This document shows positions 8,150 to 16,747 of a stretch of DNA of 46,873 bases, piece by piece. Origin of the DNA: Bacteroides sp. (GTDB lineage: Bacteria; Bacteroidota; Bacteroidia; Bacteroidales; Muribaculaceae); NCBI GenBank assembly GCA_014801875.1, contig JAAVDJ010000009.1, forward strand, positions 1 to 46,873. The letters run 5' to 3'. A program made the translations under genes and the position numbers. Positions within the stretch are counted from its first letter, which is position 1. Every line of letters begins with the position of its first letter. The notes under the pieces are model-generated. The model did not search any database. It saw only the letters and a list, made by a program, of their open reading frames with translations, and was not told the origin of the DNA.

Positions 8150-10354
8150 ATGAAAGATAAGGATTTTGTAAAGCAGAGAGATGCCATGCAGTGTGGAGTG
8201 GCGGCCCTGACCATGGTGTGCCGCCACTTCGGAGCCCGATATTCCCTCGATTTCGTGTCGAAATTCTGTCATGCCACCACCGAGGGAGTCTCGCTCAAGG
8301 GAATAAGCGATGCCGCCGAACGATTGGGGCTCGAAACCTGCGGCGCGCGGGTCAGCCCTTCCCAGCTCGCAGCGGCTCCCCTCCCGGCAATACTCCACTG
8401 GAACCAGAACCATTTCGTGGTGCTCCGTAAGGTCAGTCGCAGCGGGCGCCGGTTCCATATCGCCGACCCGGGGAAAGGGCTCTATTCCCTCTCGGAATCG
8501 GAATTCAGACAGCACTGGATAAGCACCTCGCGCGACGGAAAGGAGATGGGAGTGGCACTGTTTCTCGAACCCACCGAGAAATTCGGGGAGATGGAAGACG
8601 ACGTCTGGAGCGGCGAGGAGCAACGTTCATTCCGCTTCCTGTTCGGCTACGTCAGGCAATACCGTAAATATTTCCTGCAGATCACCCTCGGTCTGCTCCT
8701 CGCCTGCATCCTGCAGCTCATCCTCCCCTTCCTCACGCAATCGATTGTCGATGTCGGAATACGTCATGAGAATGTAGGTTTCATCTGGCTCATCCTGCTC
8801 GGCGAACTGATGATAGTGGCCGGACGCACAGCCACCGACTTCATACGCCGATGGCTTCTGCTCCACATTTCCATGCGGATAAACATCTCCCTGCTGAGTG
8901 ATTTCTTCATAAAGCTTCTGAAGCTCCCGATGTCGTTTTTCGACACAAAGCTGACAGGCGATCTCCTCCAGCGCATGGGCGACCACAACCGGGTGCAGTC
9001 GTTCCTTACCTCCCAGCTCCTGAATGTGGTCTTCACCGTCTTCAGTTTCCTCATTTTCGGAGTGGTGTTGTTCATATACGACGGACTGATATTCCTCATC
9101 TTCCTCCTCGGGAGCGTGGCCTACGGCGCGTGGATAGCCACTTTCCTGCGCCGGCGCAAGGTCATTGACTACGAACTCTTCGAGCAACAGGCGATAAACC
9201 AGAACCGCACTTTCCAGTTCATAACCTCCATGCAGGAGATAAAACTTCAGGACTGCGAGCGCCGCAGGCGTTGGGAATGGGAAGATTGCCAGGCGGATCT
9301 CTTTGCCGTGCAGATGAAATCTCTCCGTCTGCAGCAGACTCAGGAAGCGGGAAGCATATTCATCAACGAAGTGAAGAATATCCTGATTACTGTCTTCGCC
9401 GCGACCGCGGTCATACACGGAGAAATCACATTGGGCGCGATGCTCGCGATACAGTATATTGTCGGGCAGCTCAATTCCCCGGTGGCGCAGCTGATGCAGT
9501 TTGTCTTTTCCCTTCAGGACGTTAAGATTTCTCTGGAGCGCATCAACGAGATTCACGGCGGACGTAACGAGGAGCCGGAAAGGGAACGGCTTACGGATTT
9601 TCCTGCCGGAGAGCCTCGGGGGATAGCATTCAGGAATGTCTCATTCCGCTATGACCCTCACGCGCTGCGGAAGACAATCGACGGCGTGTCGATCGATATT
9701 CAGGAGGGGAAAGTGACGGCTATAGTCGGGGCGAGCGGAAGCGGAAAGACAACCTTGCTGAAACTCATGCTGGGATATTATCCCTTGGAGGAGGGGGCTG
9801 TCGAGGTGGCCGGGAAGCCTCTTTCCGATTATAATATGAAGTGGTGGCGCCGACATTGCGGAGTGGTGATGCAAGACGGGGTGATCTTCTCCGAATCCAT
9901 CGCCAGGAATATTGCCGTAGATGATAATGAGATTGACCCGGAACGTTTGGAACGGGCGGCTCGCATCGCCTGTATCCATGATTATGTGATGTCTCTTCCG
10001 TTGAGATACGACACTAAAGTGGGGAAAGACGGACGCGGATTAAGCCAAGGACAACGGCAGCGTATTCTGATAGCGAGGGCGGTCTATCGTAACCCTGATT
10101 TCATCTTCCTTGACGAGGCCACAAACTCACTGGATGCCAAAAACGAGCGCGTGATTGTGGAGAACCTCGCGGATTTTTACAAGGGGAAGACCGTAGTGGT
10201 GGTTGCCCACCGCCTTTCGACGGTGAGCAATGCCGACAATATCATTGTGCTTGACGATGGCAAAGTGGTGGAGACCGGGACTCATGATGAACTCACGGCT
10301 AAACGAGGGGCATATTATAACCTCGTGCGCAATCAGCTGGAGCTGGGGAGTTAG
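8150..10354 (+). CDS. Peptidase-containing ABC exporter (C39 protease, bacteriocin type)
   Basis: 734 residues with the full PCAT order. The N-terminal C39 cysteine protease has catalytic Cys15 in QRDAMQCGVAAL, His88 in HWNQNHFVVL and Asp106 in IADPGKG. A six-helix ABC membrane domain spans about 165-450. The nucleotide-binding domain has Walker A GASGSGKTT (~526), signature LSQGQ (~630), Walker B FIFLDEA (~650) and the H-loop His in VVAHRLST (~687). Such exporters cut after a Gly-Gly leader and push the core through the inner membrane, matching the precursor upstream. GC is much higher than in the precursor/maturase pair. An HlyD-type adaptor normally accompanies it; only an anchor-sized relative follows. 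Confidence 0.95.
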   Translation: MKDKDFVKQRDAMQCGVAALTMVCRHFGARYSLDFVSKFCHATTEGVSLKGISDAAERLGLETCGARVSPSQLAAAPLPAILHWNQNHFVVLRKVSRSGRRFHIADPGKGLYSLSESEFRQHWISTSRDGKEMGVALFLEPTEKFGEMEDDVWSGEEQRSFRFLFGYVRQYRKYFLQITLGLLLACILQLILPFLTQSIVDVGIRHENVGFIWLILLGELMIVAGRTATDFIRRWLLLHISMRINISLLSDFFIKLLKLPMSFFDTKLTGDLLQRMGDHNRVQSFLTSQLLNVVFTVFSFLIFGVVLFIYDGLIFLIFLLGSVAYGAWIATFLRRRKVIDYELFEQQAINQNRTFQFITSMQEIKLQDCERRRRWEWEDCQADLFAVQMKSLRLQQTQEAGSIFINEVKNILITVFAATAVIHGEITLGAMLAIQYIVGQLNSPVAQLMQFVFSLQDVKISLERINEIHGGRNEEPERERLTDFPAGEPRGIAFRNVSFRYDPHALRKTIDGVSIDIQEGKVTAIVGASGSGKTTLLKLMLGYYPLEEGAVEVAGKPLSDYNMKWWRRHCGVVMQDGVIFSESIARNIAVDDNEIDPERLERAARIACIHDYVMSLPLRYDTKVGKDGRGLSQGQRQRILIARAVYRNPDFIFLDEATNSLDAKNERVIVENLADFYKGKTVVVVAHRLSTVSNADNIIVLDDGKVVETGTHDELTAKRGAYYNLVRNQLELGS

Positions 10355-10402
10355 GGAGAAGGGAGAAGGGAGAAGGGAGAAGGGAGAAGGGAGAAGGGAG
10401 AA
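10354..10402 (+). repeat. Seven perfect copies of heptamer GGGAGAA
   Basis: Exactly 7 x 7 bp, beginning on the last base of the exporter's TAG stop codon and ending 66 bp before the next small gene. It is all purine on this strand. Tandem repeats like this can change copy number by slippage and so alter spacing or mRNA structure. Confidence 0.9.
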
Positions 10403-10470
10403 GGAATTGCGACGAAGCGTGTGCTGGAGGTATTAACCCCCTCAAACCTCGAACCTTAAAGAATAGAAAC

Positions 10471-10656
10471 ATGGATGAACGTTCGGAAAAAGTAAAGAAA
10501 CTGCTCGGAGACATTCCTCCCTCTCTGGTGAGATGGGGGAATCTTGTGCTGCTCCTGGTATTCCTCGCTCTCTTGATCGGCATTGGAGCAATTATATATC
10601 TTTCCCCGGAGGAACTGCGAAATTATCTCTTCTCTATCCTTCACATAAGAATCTGA
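10471..10656 (+). CDS. 61-residue HlyD-anchor-like membrane protein
   Basis: The product has a charged N-terminus (SEKVKKLLGDIPPSLVRWG), one hydrophobic helix (~25-45) and a short tail ending HILHIRI-like (ILHIRI). In Bacteroidota HlyD/membrane-fusion proteins the N-terminus commonly has this layout: an acidic start, a 'P-x-W/L-x-R-W/G' turn, a single TM helix, then the periplasmic hairpin and barrel. Here the chain stops right after the helix. I see no continuing HlyD frame in the 195 bp downstream. It follows the C39 exporter, exactly where the adaptor gene is expected. It is either a truncated adaptor or a true mini-subunit of the exporter. Confidence 0.6.
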   Translation: MDERSEKVKKLLGDIPPSLVRWGNLVLLLVFLALLIGIGAIIYLSPEELRNYLFSILHIRI

Positions 10657-10851
10657 TATATTTTTCAGTAAGTATCTAAGATTTAAAATGAAATAATTTT
10701 GGAAGTTGTTTAAACACCTTCATTATAATCCTCTTTCCCTCGTTTAGTTATTAATGGCAAATTGTTTCCTCCTATCTACGAACCTGAAGATTTGGAGTAT
10801 CTGATTTTAGATTCACAATTATAACACTTAAAAATATAAATATTTATAGAT
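10657..10851 (+). other. AT-rich leader region before GLPGLI gene, no gene recognised
   Basis: 195 bp with no convincing reading frame or strong consensus promoter. It contains a GTTTAAAC word (10708-10715), also present at 18784-18880. It probably carries the promoter of the GLPGLI/barrel pair. Confidence 0.4.
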
Positions 10852-11697
10852 ATGAAAAGACAGATTTTTCTTTTGCTCGCTCTTGCCTCACTGTGCTCCG
10901 CTCTCGGGTCAATCATTGAACCGAAAGAACCGGCCATTCTTGAAGTGACTTATGATAAAGTGACAAATCTTGACACGCTGAACCGTGCAAAAAAAACTAT
11001 TATTTCAGAAGAGATGAGACTGAGAATAGGGAAAACATCCTCTATGTTCTATCCCCCTAAAAGTTTGTGGTATGACTCTTTACGGACAAATAATTTCGAA
11101 CTGTCTGAACAGATTTATCGCGCAGCAAACCCTCCCGGTCAAAAACGCTTCGTAAGCATAGGGGGTCTTGAAAGGGAGTTTGTCTTCAGGAATGTCAGGG
11201 AAAACCAGACACTCGTGTATCAATCCAGTGCGGATAATGAGTATTATATCGAAGATACTGAACTACCTGAATGGACAATTGAATCGGACACTAAGGAGAT
11301 TCTCGGGTACGAGTGTCTTAAAGCCACCTGTGATTATCGTGGTCGACATTGGACTGCCTGGTTTGCCCCCGAACTCCCCTTCAAGGAGGGTCCGTGGAAA
11401 CTTGCCGGGCTCCCGGGGCTGGTGCTCGAAGCTTACGACACCCACTCCGACTATCATTTCCTCGCTTCAGCAATCACAGATTCAGGTCTCCAGCCTGTAG
11501 GAATATATATTTATTCAAGCCAAGATCCCTTCGTCTATAAATCCCGGTTGAAAGTCCTTTCCCGTCTTTGGAGAGAGAAATTGCAAGGCAATTCAACTTA
11601 TCGCATTCAGTCAATATTGGCCAAACAGGGGGCGGCTGCCCGACCTCCTCGTAAAAGCAAATATGATTTCCTTGAAACGGATTATCCACATGAATGA
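10852..11697 (+). CDS. GLPGLI family secreted protein
   Basis: 281 residues. Signal peptide ~1-18 (FLLLALASLCSALG). The family-defining motif appears as GPWKLAGLPGLVLEA (~181-195), preceded by the usual ILGYECLKATCDYRGRHWTAWFAPELPF segment, with two conserved Cys near 156 and 161. GLPGLI proteins are a Bacteroidota family of unknown biochemical role, often encoded beside a CarboxypepD_reg outer-membrane barrel, as here. The gene lies 23 bp upstream of that barrel. Whether the pair belongs functionally to the RiPP locus or is an independent module is not decided by the sequence. Confidence 0.9.
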   Translation: MKRQIFLLLALASLCSALGSIIEPKEPAILEVTYDKVTNLDTLNRAKKTIISEEMRLRIGKTSSMFYPPKSLWYDSLRTNNFELSEQIYRAANPPGQKRFVSIGGLEREFVFRNVRENQTLVYQSSADNEYYIEDTELPEWTIESDTKEILGYECLKATCDYRGRHWTAWFAPELPFKEGPWKLAGLPGLVLEAYDTHSDYHFLASAITDSGLQPVGIYIYSSQDPFVYKSRLKVLSRLWREKLQGNSTYRIQSILAKQGAAARPPRKSKYDFLETDYPHE

Positions 11698-11720
11698 ATT
11701 ATCCTGACTAAATATCTGAT

Positions 11721-14309
11721 ATGAGAACTTTCATCCTCGCTTTTCTCCTGCTGTGTCCTCTCTCTTTGCTCTACGGTCAGCCGGAAGAGACAGCCACTTT
11801 TGCAGGAACAATCATAGAGGAGACCTCCGGCTCTCCTGTGCCCGGAGCAAATGTCGTTGTCAAAAGCAACGGCAAGATGAAAGCATTCGCATCTTCAGAG
11901 GCGGATGGGAAATTCTTATTGACCATACAAAAAAATCTCCCGGACCTGTCCATAACTGTCTCCGCCACGGGCTACAAAACTTATACAAGTCCTTTGGATT
12001 ACGCCGATTCCCCCCTTACCGTCATTCTTGCGGATGGCGCGCTGCAGCTCAAGGAAGTGGTAGTGAAAAGCAAGCCCATTACTGCCGAGGGAGACACACT
12101 GACCTATACCGTCAGCAGTTTCGCACAGAGCCAGGACCGCTCGATTGGTGACGTGCTGAGACATATGCCCGGAATCGACGTTGCAGAAAGCGGAAAAATT
12201 AAATATCAGGGTTCTGAAATAAATAAGTTCTACATCGAGGGGAGCGACCTCCTTGAGGGGAAATATGGAATCGCCACCAACGGAATCGACCATAGAGACG
12301 TGGGGGCGGTGGAGGTGATGGAGAATCATCAGCCGATACGTGTGCTTCAAGGATACAGCATATCCGATCAGGCTGCCATAAACCTGAAACTGAAGGATAG
12401 GGCAAAGGCTAAGCTGACCGGGCATGGCATGATAGGCGCCGGAGCGGCGACACAGCCGCATGGATTCGTATGGGACACGGATCTCTTCGGAATGATGATT
12501 ATGGGGAAATATCAGAACATAACCACATTCAAGGCCAATAACACCGGGGTCAGGTTAGCCGACCAACTGACCAGATTCTATGCCGATCATAGCGACGAGA
12601 CAATTACACCTTACCTTTCCCTGTCACTTCCGTCTCCTCCACAGCTTCGCTTGAAATCCACTTTCCTCAACCGCTCATGGATGGCGTCGACAAACAATCT
12701 TTGGAAAACAGGAGACGGAAGCGATGTAAAACTACAGATAGACTACCTAAATGACCGAGCAACCGCCGCCGCCTCCTCCATTACATCATATATCCTTCCG
12801 GAGGGTGAGAAGGTAATCTCCGAAGACCGCTCCTCCGTAAGCCACAGAAATGCCCTGACAGCGAAAGTCTCTACTGAAATCAACCGCAAGACATTCTATC
12901 TCACCAATGTGCTTGACGCTGATCTTTCCTGGAACGACCTGCGCCTGAACACCACAGGCACTCTCGACAACAGGCAGACGGCTCACTCCCCTGAATTTCA
13001 TGTCAGCAACCGCTTTAAAGTGATGAGACGCATTCATGGTTCCCGACTCGTGACTTTCAAAAGCATAAATGAATGGGTCTCTCTTCCTGAGCGGCTTTCT
13101 GTGGCATTGCCCGACGGGACATATTCCGAAAAGATACGCCAGCATTCGTTCTATACTGACGAGAGAATCTCTTTCGGGATGGCAATCAGGCGCGTGCATA
13201 TCGAGATGGAGGGAGGAGTGGCAGGTTTCTTCCGCTCATTCTCAACTGACATCTCCGACACACTTTTCCCGGACCAAAACATCTTCAAATCTCTCTCGAC
13301 CAATTATCTCCGCATCTTCATCAAACCCTCCTTCAAATGGGCACACCGCCGTGTGGAAGCGCATCTGAATGTTCCTCTTAATCTTTACTCCTATTTCCTC
13401 TCCCCCAATCTTGCCGACCGGACTGAATTCCTGTTTAATCCAGGCCTGACACTCAGCTGGAAGCCCTATCCCGGAGTGTCAGTCGCTGTCAATGGCAGTA
13501 TCAGCCGTTCTCCCGCCTCCCTTCATACCCTTCACCCTTTCCCCGTATTGACCGATTACAGGCATGTCAGCACAGGCACCACCGACTATCTCTCCCCATC
13601 TGCCGAGAGCGTAGGTTTCAGCCTACGCTGGCGCCACGTCCCCTCCGGAATATTTCTGAATGCCTACGCCTCTCGAATATGGAACCACACGGGATATGAG
13701 ACAGTGCGCAACGTTGAGGATGATTTCGTGTTTTCCTCCTATAGAAAATCTGACACATCGAGCGAAATGACCATCGTGAGGGGAGATTTAAGCACAAACA
13801 TAGGTTTCATAAACGGAGTGGCAGGAATCAGGGGCAACTATATAATCAATGACAACCATATGATTTCCCAGGGCTTGCCTTCAGTCATCGGAACACGCAT
13901 GATTTATGTCGGTCCGTTCATAAACGGAGCTGCAGGAGGAATTGTCAACTGGAGCCTTCGTTTCGGCTGGGACAGAAACGTCATGAGGGTGGGCTCGCTT
14001 TCAAACCGCTCCACGGACAGTTTCATCTGGAACGCGACCCTGACCCTTACACCCTTCACCCGGCTTGTATGGCATTCCTCGCTCGACCATTACAGGATAC
14101 AGACAGCAGGAGGATTCGTAAACATGGCAATGCTTGACTCCCGGATTACATTCCATCTCAGCAAACGAATCGACATTACCGCCGGAGTGAGCAATATCCT
14201 TGACAAGAAAGATTTCTCCTACACCTCCTACGGAACAGCATCAGAGATGGAAACCCACTCCATGCTGCGCGGACGAGAGTTCTTAATATCCCTTATGCTG
14301 AAAAAATAA
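11721..14309 (+). CDS. CarboxypepD_reg outer-membrane barrel, partner of GLPGLI protein
   Basis: 862 residues. Signal peptide ~1-19, then a carboxypeptidase-regulatory-like domain (~25-110; TIIEETSGSPVPGANVVVKS). A plug-like region follows (~115-235; LKEVVVKSKPI ... IGDVLRHMPGIDV ... INKFYIEGSDLL ... VEVMENHQPI), then a long beta-barrel. The last strand lies near REFLISLMLKK. It is the standard neighbour of GLPGLI proteins and the third barrel in this 11-kb block. The ~175-bp gap to acpP and a hairpin there mark the end of the accessory block. Confidence 0.88.
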   Translation: MRTFILAFLLLCPLSLLYGQPEETATFAGTIIEETSGSPVPGANVVVKSNGKMKAFASSEADGKFLLTIQKNLPDLSITVSATGYKTYTSPLDYADSPLTVILADGALQLKEVVVKSKPITAEGDTLTYTVSSFAQSQDRSIGDVLRHMPGIDVAESGKIKYQGSEINKFYIEGSDLLEGKYGIATNGIDHRDVGAVEVMENHQPIRVLQGYSISDQAAINLKLKDRAKAKLTGHGMIGAGAATQPHGFVWDTDLFGMMIMGKYQNITTFKANNTGVRLADQLTRFYADHSDETITPYLSLSLPSPPQLRLKSTFLNRSWMASTNNLWKTGDGSDVKLQIDYLNDRATAAASSITSYILPEGEKVISEDRSSVSHRNALTAKVSTEINRKTFYLTNVLDADLSWNDLRLNTTGTLDNRQTAHSPEFHVSNRFKVMRRIHGSRLVTFKSINEWVSLPERLSVALPDGTYSEKIRQHSFYTDERISFGMAIRRVHIEMEGGVAGFFRSFSTDISDTLFPDQNIFKSLSTNYLRIFIKPSFKWAHRRVEAHLNVPLNLYSYFLSPNLADRTEFLFNPGLTLSWKPYPGVSVAVNGSISRSPASLHTLHPFPVLTDYRHVSTGTTDYLSPSAESVGFSLRWRHVPSGIFLNAYASRIWNHTGYETVRNVEDDFVFSSYRKSDTSSEMTIVRGDLSTNIGFINGVAGIRGNYIINDNHMISQGLPSVIGTRMIYVGPFINGAAGGIVNWSLRFGWDRNVMRVGSLSNRSTDSFIWNATLTLTPFTRLVWHSSLDHYRIQTAGGFVNMAMLDSRITFHLSKRIDITAGVSNILDKKDFSYTSYGTASEMETHSMLRGREFLISLMLKK

Positions 14310-14354
14310 AAGTCAAAAAAAATTATTTGCTGAATTTTGGGCAGAGAGAGGATG

Positions 14355-14391
14355 AAATTTTGCACAGAAAATGTTTTTTCGTGCAAAATTT
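14355..14391. terminator. 11-bp perfect hairpin between barrel gene and acpP
   Basis: Arms 14355-14365 (AAATTTTGCAC) and 14381-14391 (GTGCAAAATTT) enclose a 15-nt T-rich loop. It lies 46 bp after the barrel stop and ~34 bp before the acpP -7-like box. It suits either a terminator for the accessory block or an operator for the fatty-acid genes. Confidence 0.5.
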
Positions 14392-14424
14392 GCTGAAAAA
14401 TTTCCTCAATTGGAATTTTTTGAT

Positions 14425-14432
14425 TTACTTTG
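14425..14432 (+). promoter_or_regulatory. -7-like box of acpP-fabF
   Basis: TTACTTTG differs by one base from TAnnTTTG and lies 52 bp before the acpP ATG. I see no clear -33 TTTG at the expected spacing. Confidence 0.4.
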
Positions 14433-14484
14433 CAGCCTGAAAACAACGCAAAAGTAATTATTAACACCAAATCAGTTTAGACTT

Positions 14485-14721
14485 ATGGAAGATATCGCAT
14501 CCAAAGTGAAAGCAATCATCGTTGACAAACTGACTGTCGATGAGAACGAAGTAACTCCCAACGCTGAATTCAGCAAGGACCTCGGCGCAGACTCTCTCGA
14601 CACTGTAGAGCTCATCATGGAGTTTGAGAAGGAATTCGGCATCTCAATTCCTGACGAGGACGCAGAGAAGATCACAACTGTAGGCGACGCTATCTCTTAC
14701 ATCGAGGAGCACTCAAAATAA
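14485..14721 (+). CDS. acpP: Acyl carrier protein
   Basis: 78 residues, the usual length. Ser37 in the GADSLD motif is the 4'-phosphopantetheine attachment site. The strongly acidic four-helix composition is typical ([20 protein letters not shown]). It carries growing acyl chains in type II fatty-acid synthesis in the cytoplasm. fabF follows 31 bp downstream, the common acpP-fabF pair, so they are very likely one operon. Confidence 0.98.
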   Translation: MEDIASKVKAIIVDKLTVDENEVTPNAEFSKDLGADSLDTVELIMEFEKEFGISIPDEDAEKITTVGDAISYIEEHSK

Positions 14722-14752
14722 TATAATCCGCAATCAACCCCAATTTCCCGAT

Positions 14753-16018
14753 ATGGAATTAAAAAGAGTTGTAGTAACCGGCCTCGGCGCGCTCACTCCT
14801 ATTGGCAACGACGTTGCTTCAGCATGGGAAAATGCCGTCAACGGTGTCAGCGGAGCGGGGCCTATCACGCATTTTGATGCGTCTAAATTCAAGACTCAGT
14901 TTGCCTGCGAGGTGAAAGACTTCGACGCAGCCGCGCATTTCGACCGCAAGAAGCTTCGCCAGCTTGACCTCTACGCACAGTATGCCCTCGTGGCTGCCAA
15001 AGAGGCTATCAACGATGCTGACCTTGAAAATGAGAACATTGACAAAAATCGCGTGGGTGTGGTGTTCGCTGCCGGCATCGGCGGTCTTCACACTTTCGAG
15101 GAGGAAGCAGGCTATTTTGCCCTCCACGGCGAGGAGCAAGGGCCTAAATACAACCCTTTCTTCATTCCCAAAATGATTGCCGACATCGCTGCCGGACATA
15201 TCTCCATCGACCATGGTTTCCGTGGTCCTAACTACGGCACGGTCTCTGCGTGCGCTTCCTCTACCAACGCCCTTATCGATGCCTTCAACATCATCCGCCT
15301 CGGCCAGGCTGACGCAATCGTGGCCGGCGGCGCTGAAGCAGCCGTTTTCCCCGCAGGTGTCGGCGGCTTCAATTCCATGAAGGCTCTCTCTACACGCAAC
15401 GATGATCCTAAACGGGCCTCTCGTCCGTTCTCCGGATCTCGCGACGGTTTCGTAGTAGGCGAAGGTGCGGCTGCAATCGTGCTCGAGGAGCTCGAACACG
15501 CCAAAGCTCGCGGTGCCAAAATTTATGCCGAAGTGGCCGGCGGAGGTATGAGTGCGGATGCTTATCACATCACCGCCACTCACCCTGAAGGGCTCGGCGC
15601 TCGCCTCGTGATGGAAAATGCCCTCAAGGATGCCGGAATGAAACCTGAGGAAATTGACTACATCAACCTCCACGGCACATCTACCCCGGTGGGCGACCTT
15701 GGCGAAGCCAAAGCCGTGAAGCAGGTATTCGGCGACCATGCCTATGAGATGAACCTCAGCTCCACAAAATCCATGACCGGACACCTTCTCGGTGCCGCCG
15801 GTGCGCTCGAGGCTCTTTTCAGCATAAAGGCTATTACCGACGGAATCATTCCTCCGACAATCAACCATGAGGAGGGTGACAATGATGAGAATGTGGATTA
15901 TAACCTCAACTTCACCTTCAACAAGGCTCAGAAGAAGGAGATAAACGCTGCTCTATCCAATACCTTCGGTTTCGGCGGACACAACGCCTCAATCATTTTC
16001 AAAAAGTATAAAGATTAA
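14753..16018 (+). CDS. fabF: Beta-ketoacyl-ACP synthase II
   Basis: 421 residues, full family length. Thiolase-fold condensing enzyme with nucleophile Cys167 in VSACASSTNA. The two catalytic His lie in NLHGTSTPVGD (~304-313) and KSMTGHLLGAAGA (~340-350), and a glycine-rich C-terminal loop NTFGFGGHN is present. It elongates acyl-ACP with malonyl-ACP in the cytoplasm. Paired with acpP upstream; a strong terminator follows 20 bp after its stop. GC and codon use are typical of highly expressed core genes here. Confidence 0.98.
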   Translation: MELKRVVVTGLGALTPIGNDVASAWENAVNGVSGAGPITHFDASKFKTQFACEVKDFDAAAHFDRKKLRQLDLYAQYALVAAKEAINDADLENENIDKNRVGVVFAAGIGGLHTFEEEAGYFALHGEEQGPKYNPFFIPKMIADIAAGHISIDHGFRGPNYGTVSACASSTNALIDAFNIIRLGQADAIVAGGAEAAVFPAGVGGFNSMKALSTRNDDPKRASRPFSGSRDGFVVGEGAAAIVLEELEHAKARGAKIYAEVAGGGMSADAYHITATHPEGLGARLVMENALKDAGMKPEEIDYINLHGTSTPVGDLGEAKAVKQVFGDHAYEMNLSSTKSMTGHLLGAAGALEALFSIKAITDGIIPPTINHEEGDNDENVDYNLNFTFNKAQKKEINAALSNTFGFGGHNASIIFKKYKD

Positions 16019-16038
16019 GCCCTTGGCCTCTTTATAAC

Positions 16039-16074
16039 GAAAGGCGCTTCCTTCTCGAAGCGCCTTTCTCTTTT
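16039..16074 (+). terminator. Intrinsic terminator after fabF
   Basis: Perfect 12-bp stem GAAAGGCGCTTC / GAAGCGCCTTTC (16039-16050 / 16057-16068), 6-nt loop, followed by TCTTTT. Confidence 0.9.
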
Positions 16075-16088
16075 ATCAATCCCTTTTT

Positions 16089-16670
16089 ATGATGATTAAT
16101 AAATTTCTTTATCTTACACTTATTCTTATCTCCTTCATCTCTCTCTCTTCCTGCTCTTCTTCCGATGAACCTGCTCCCCGGGATGAAAAGGATATTCTGG
16201 GCGTATGGACCGACGGAAACGGTCGATATCTCTATTTCATGAGCGAGACTGTGGCTTTCGATCTTATCCTCGACGATTCCAACGGTGTGAAGAGCTATTC
16301 TCTGATGGACGACAGCTATTTCTATGAGCCGGGTTATAATTTCGTCATACTTATGGATTTCCGAAAAGGTCTGGAAAGCGAGAATCCTGACTCAAACAAC
16401 TGGGAGGAGATGGTCAGCCCGGAGGTGTTTGAGGTCACACGCCTTGACAGCTCGACCCTGACATGGTGTTGGGTCGACAACCTTACTGATGATAAATATG
16501 AAGGGTTGTCGAAAAAAGAGATCATCGGCAAAGTGATACAGGAAGCCGACAAGGGTTTCACCCTTCTTCCGGAAAATTACCGGACTTTCACTTCCGTCAG
16601 CATGGATGAATTCAATCAAATCCTGATCGACTATGAGGTGTGGGAACTAATAGATGAAGAAGAGGAATAA
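16089..16670 (+). CDS. Small lipoprotein, function unknown
   Basis: 193 residues. Signal peptide II with lipobox SLSSC (Cys ~22), then an acidic, Ser-rich spacer and a globular domain. That domain opens with ILGVWTDGNGRYLYF, a pattern seen in lipocalin-like Bacteroidota lipoproteins that begin I-x-G-x-W. It has the very acidic C-terminus LIDEEEE. It is probably anchored in the outer or inner membrane facing the periplasm. Either of the two leading Met residues could be the start. It sits alone between a terminator and a convergent terminator, so it is transcribed independently. I do not recognise a specific family. Confidence 0.75.
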   Translation: MMINKFLYLTLILISFISLSSCSSSDEPAPRDEKDILGVWTDGNGRYLYFMSETVAFDLILDDSNGVKSYSLMDDSYFYEPGYNFVILMDFRKGLESENPDSNNWEEMVSPEVFEVTRLDSSTLTWCWVDNLTDDKYEGLSKKEIIGKVIQEADKGFTLLPENYRTFTSVSMDEFNQILIDYEVWELIDEEEE

Positions 16671-16681
16671 AGACTTACTCC

Positions 16682-16728
16682 ATAACGACAAATGGCGGAC
16701 CCATCGCGGGTCCGCCATTTGTCGTTAT
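16682..16728. terminator. Bidirectional terminator between lipoprotein and deoC
   Basis: A 21-bp perfect stem (16682-16702 / 16708-16728) with a 5-nt loop, GC-rich at its top and AT-rich at its base. It lies between convergent genes and serves both. Confidence 0.92.
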
Positions 16729-16747
16729 ATAGTATTTATCGGGATGT

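Noticed and set aside
8627-9556. 309-codon open frame antisense to the C39 exporter
   Set aside because: Composed of His/Glu/Gln-rich sequence typical of the reverse complement of a GC-rich membrane protein gene; no domain, no promoter.
10230-10436. 68-codon frame reading through the GGGAGAA repeats
   Set aside because: It only exists because the repeat is stop-free; it overlaps the exporter's 3' end in another frame.
14819-15868. 349-codon open frame antisense to fabF
   Set aside because: A mirror of strongly biased fabF codons; the fabF frame has all catalytic residues.
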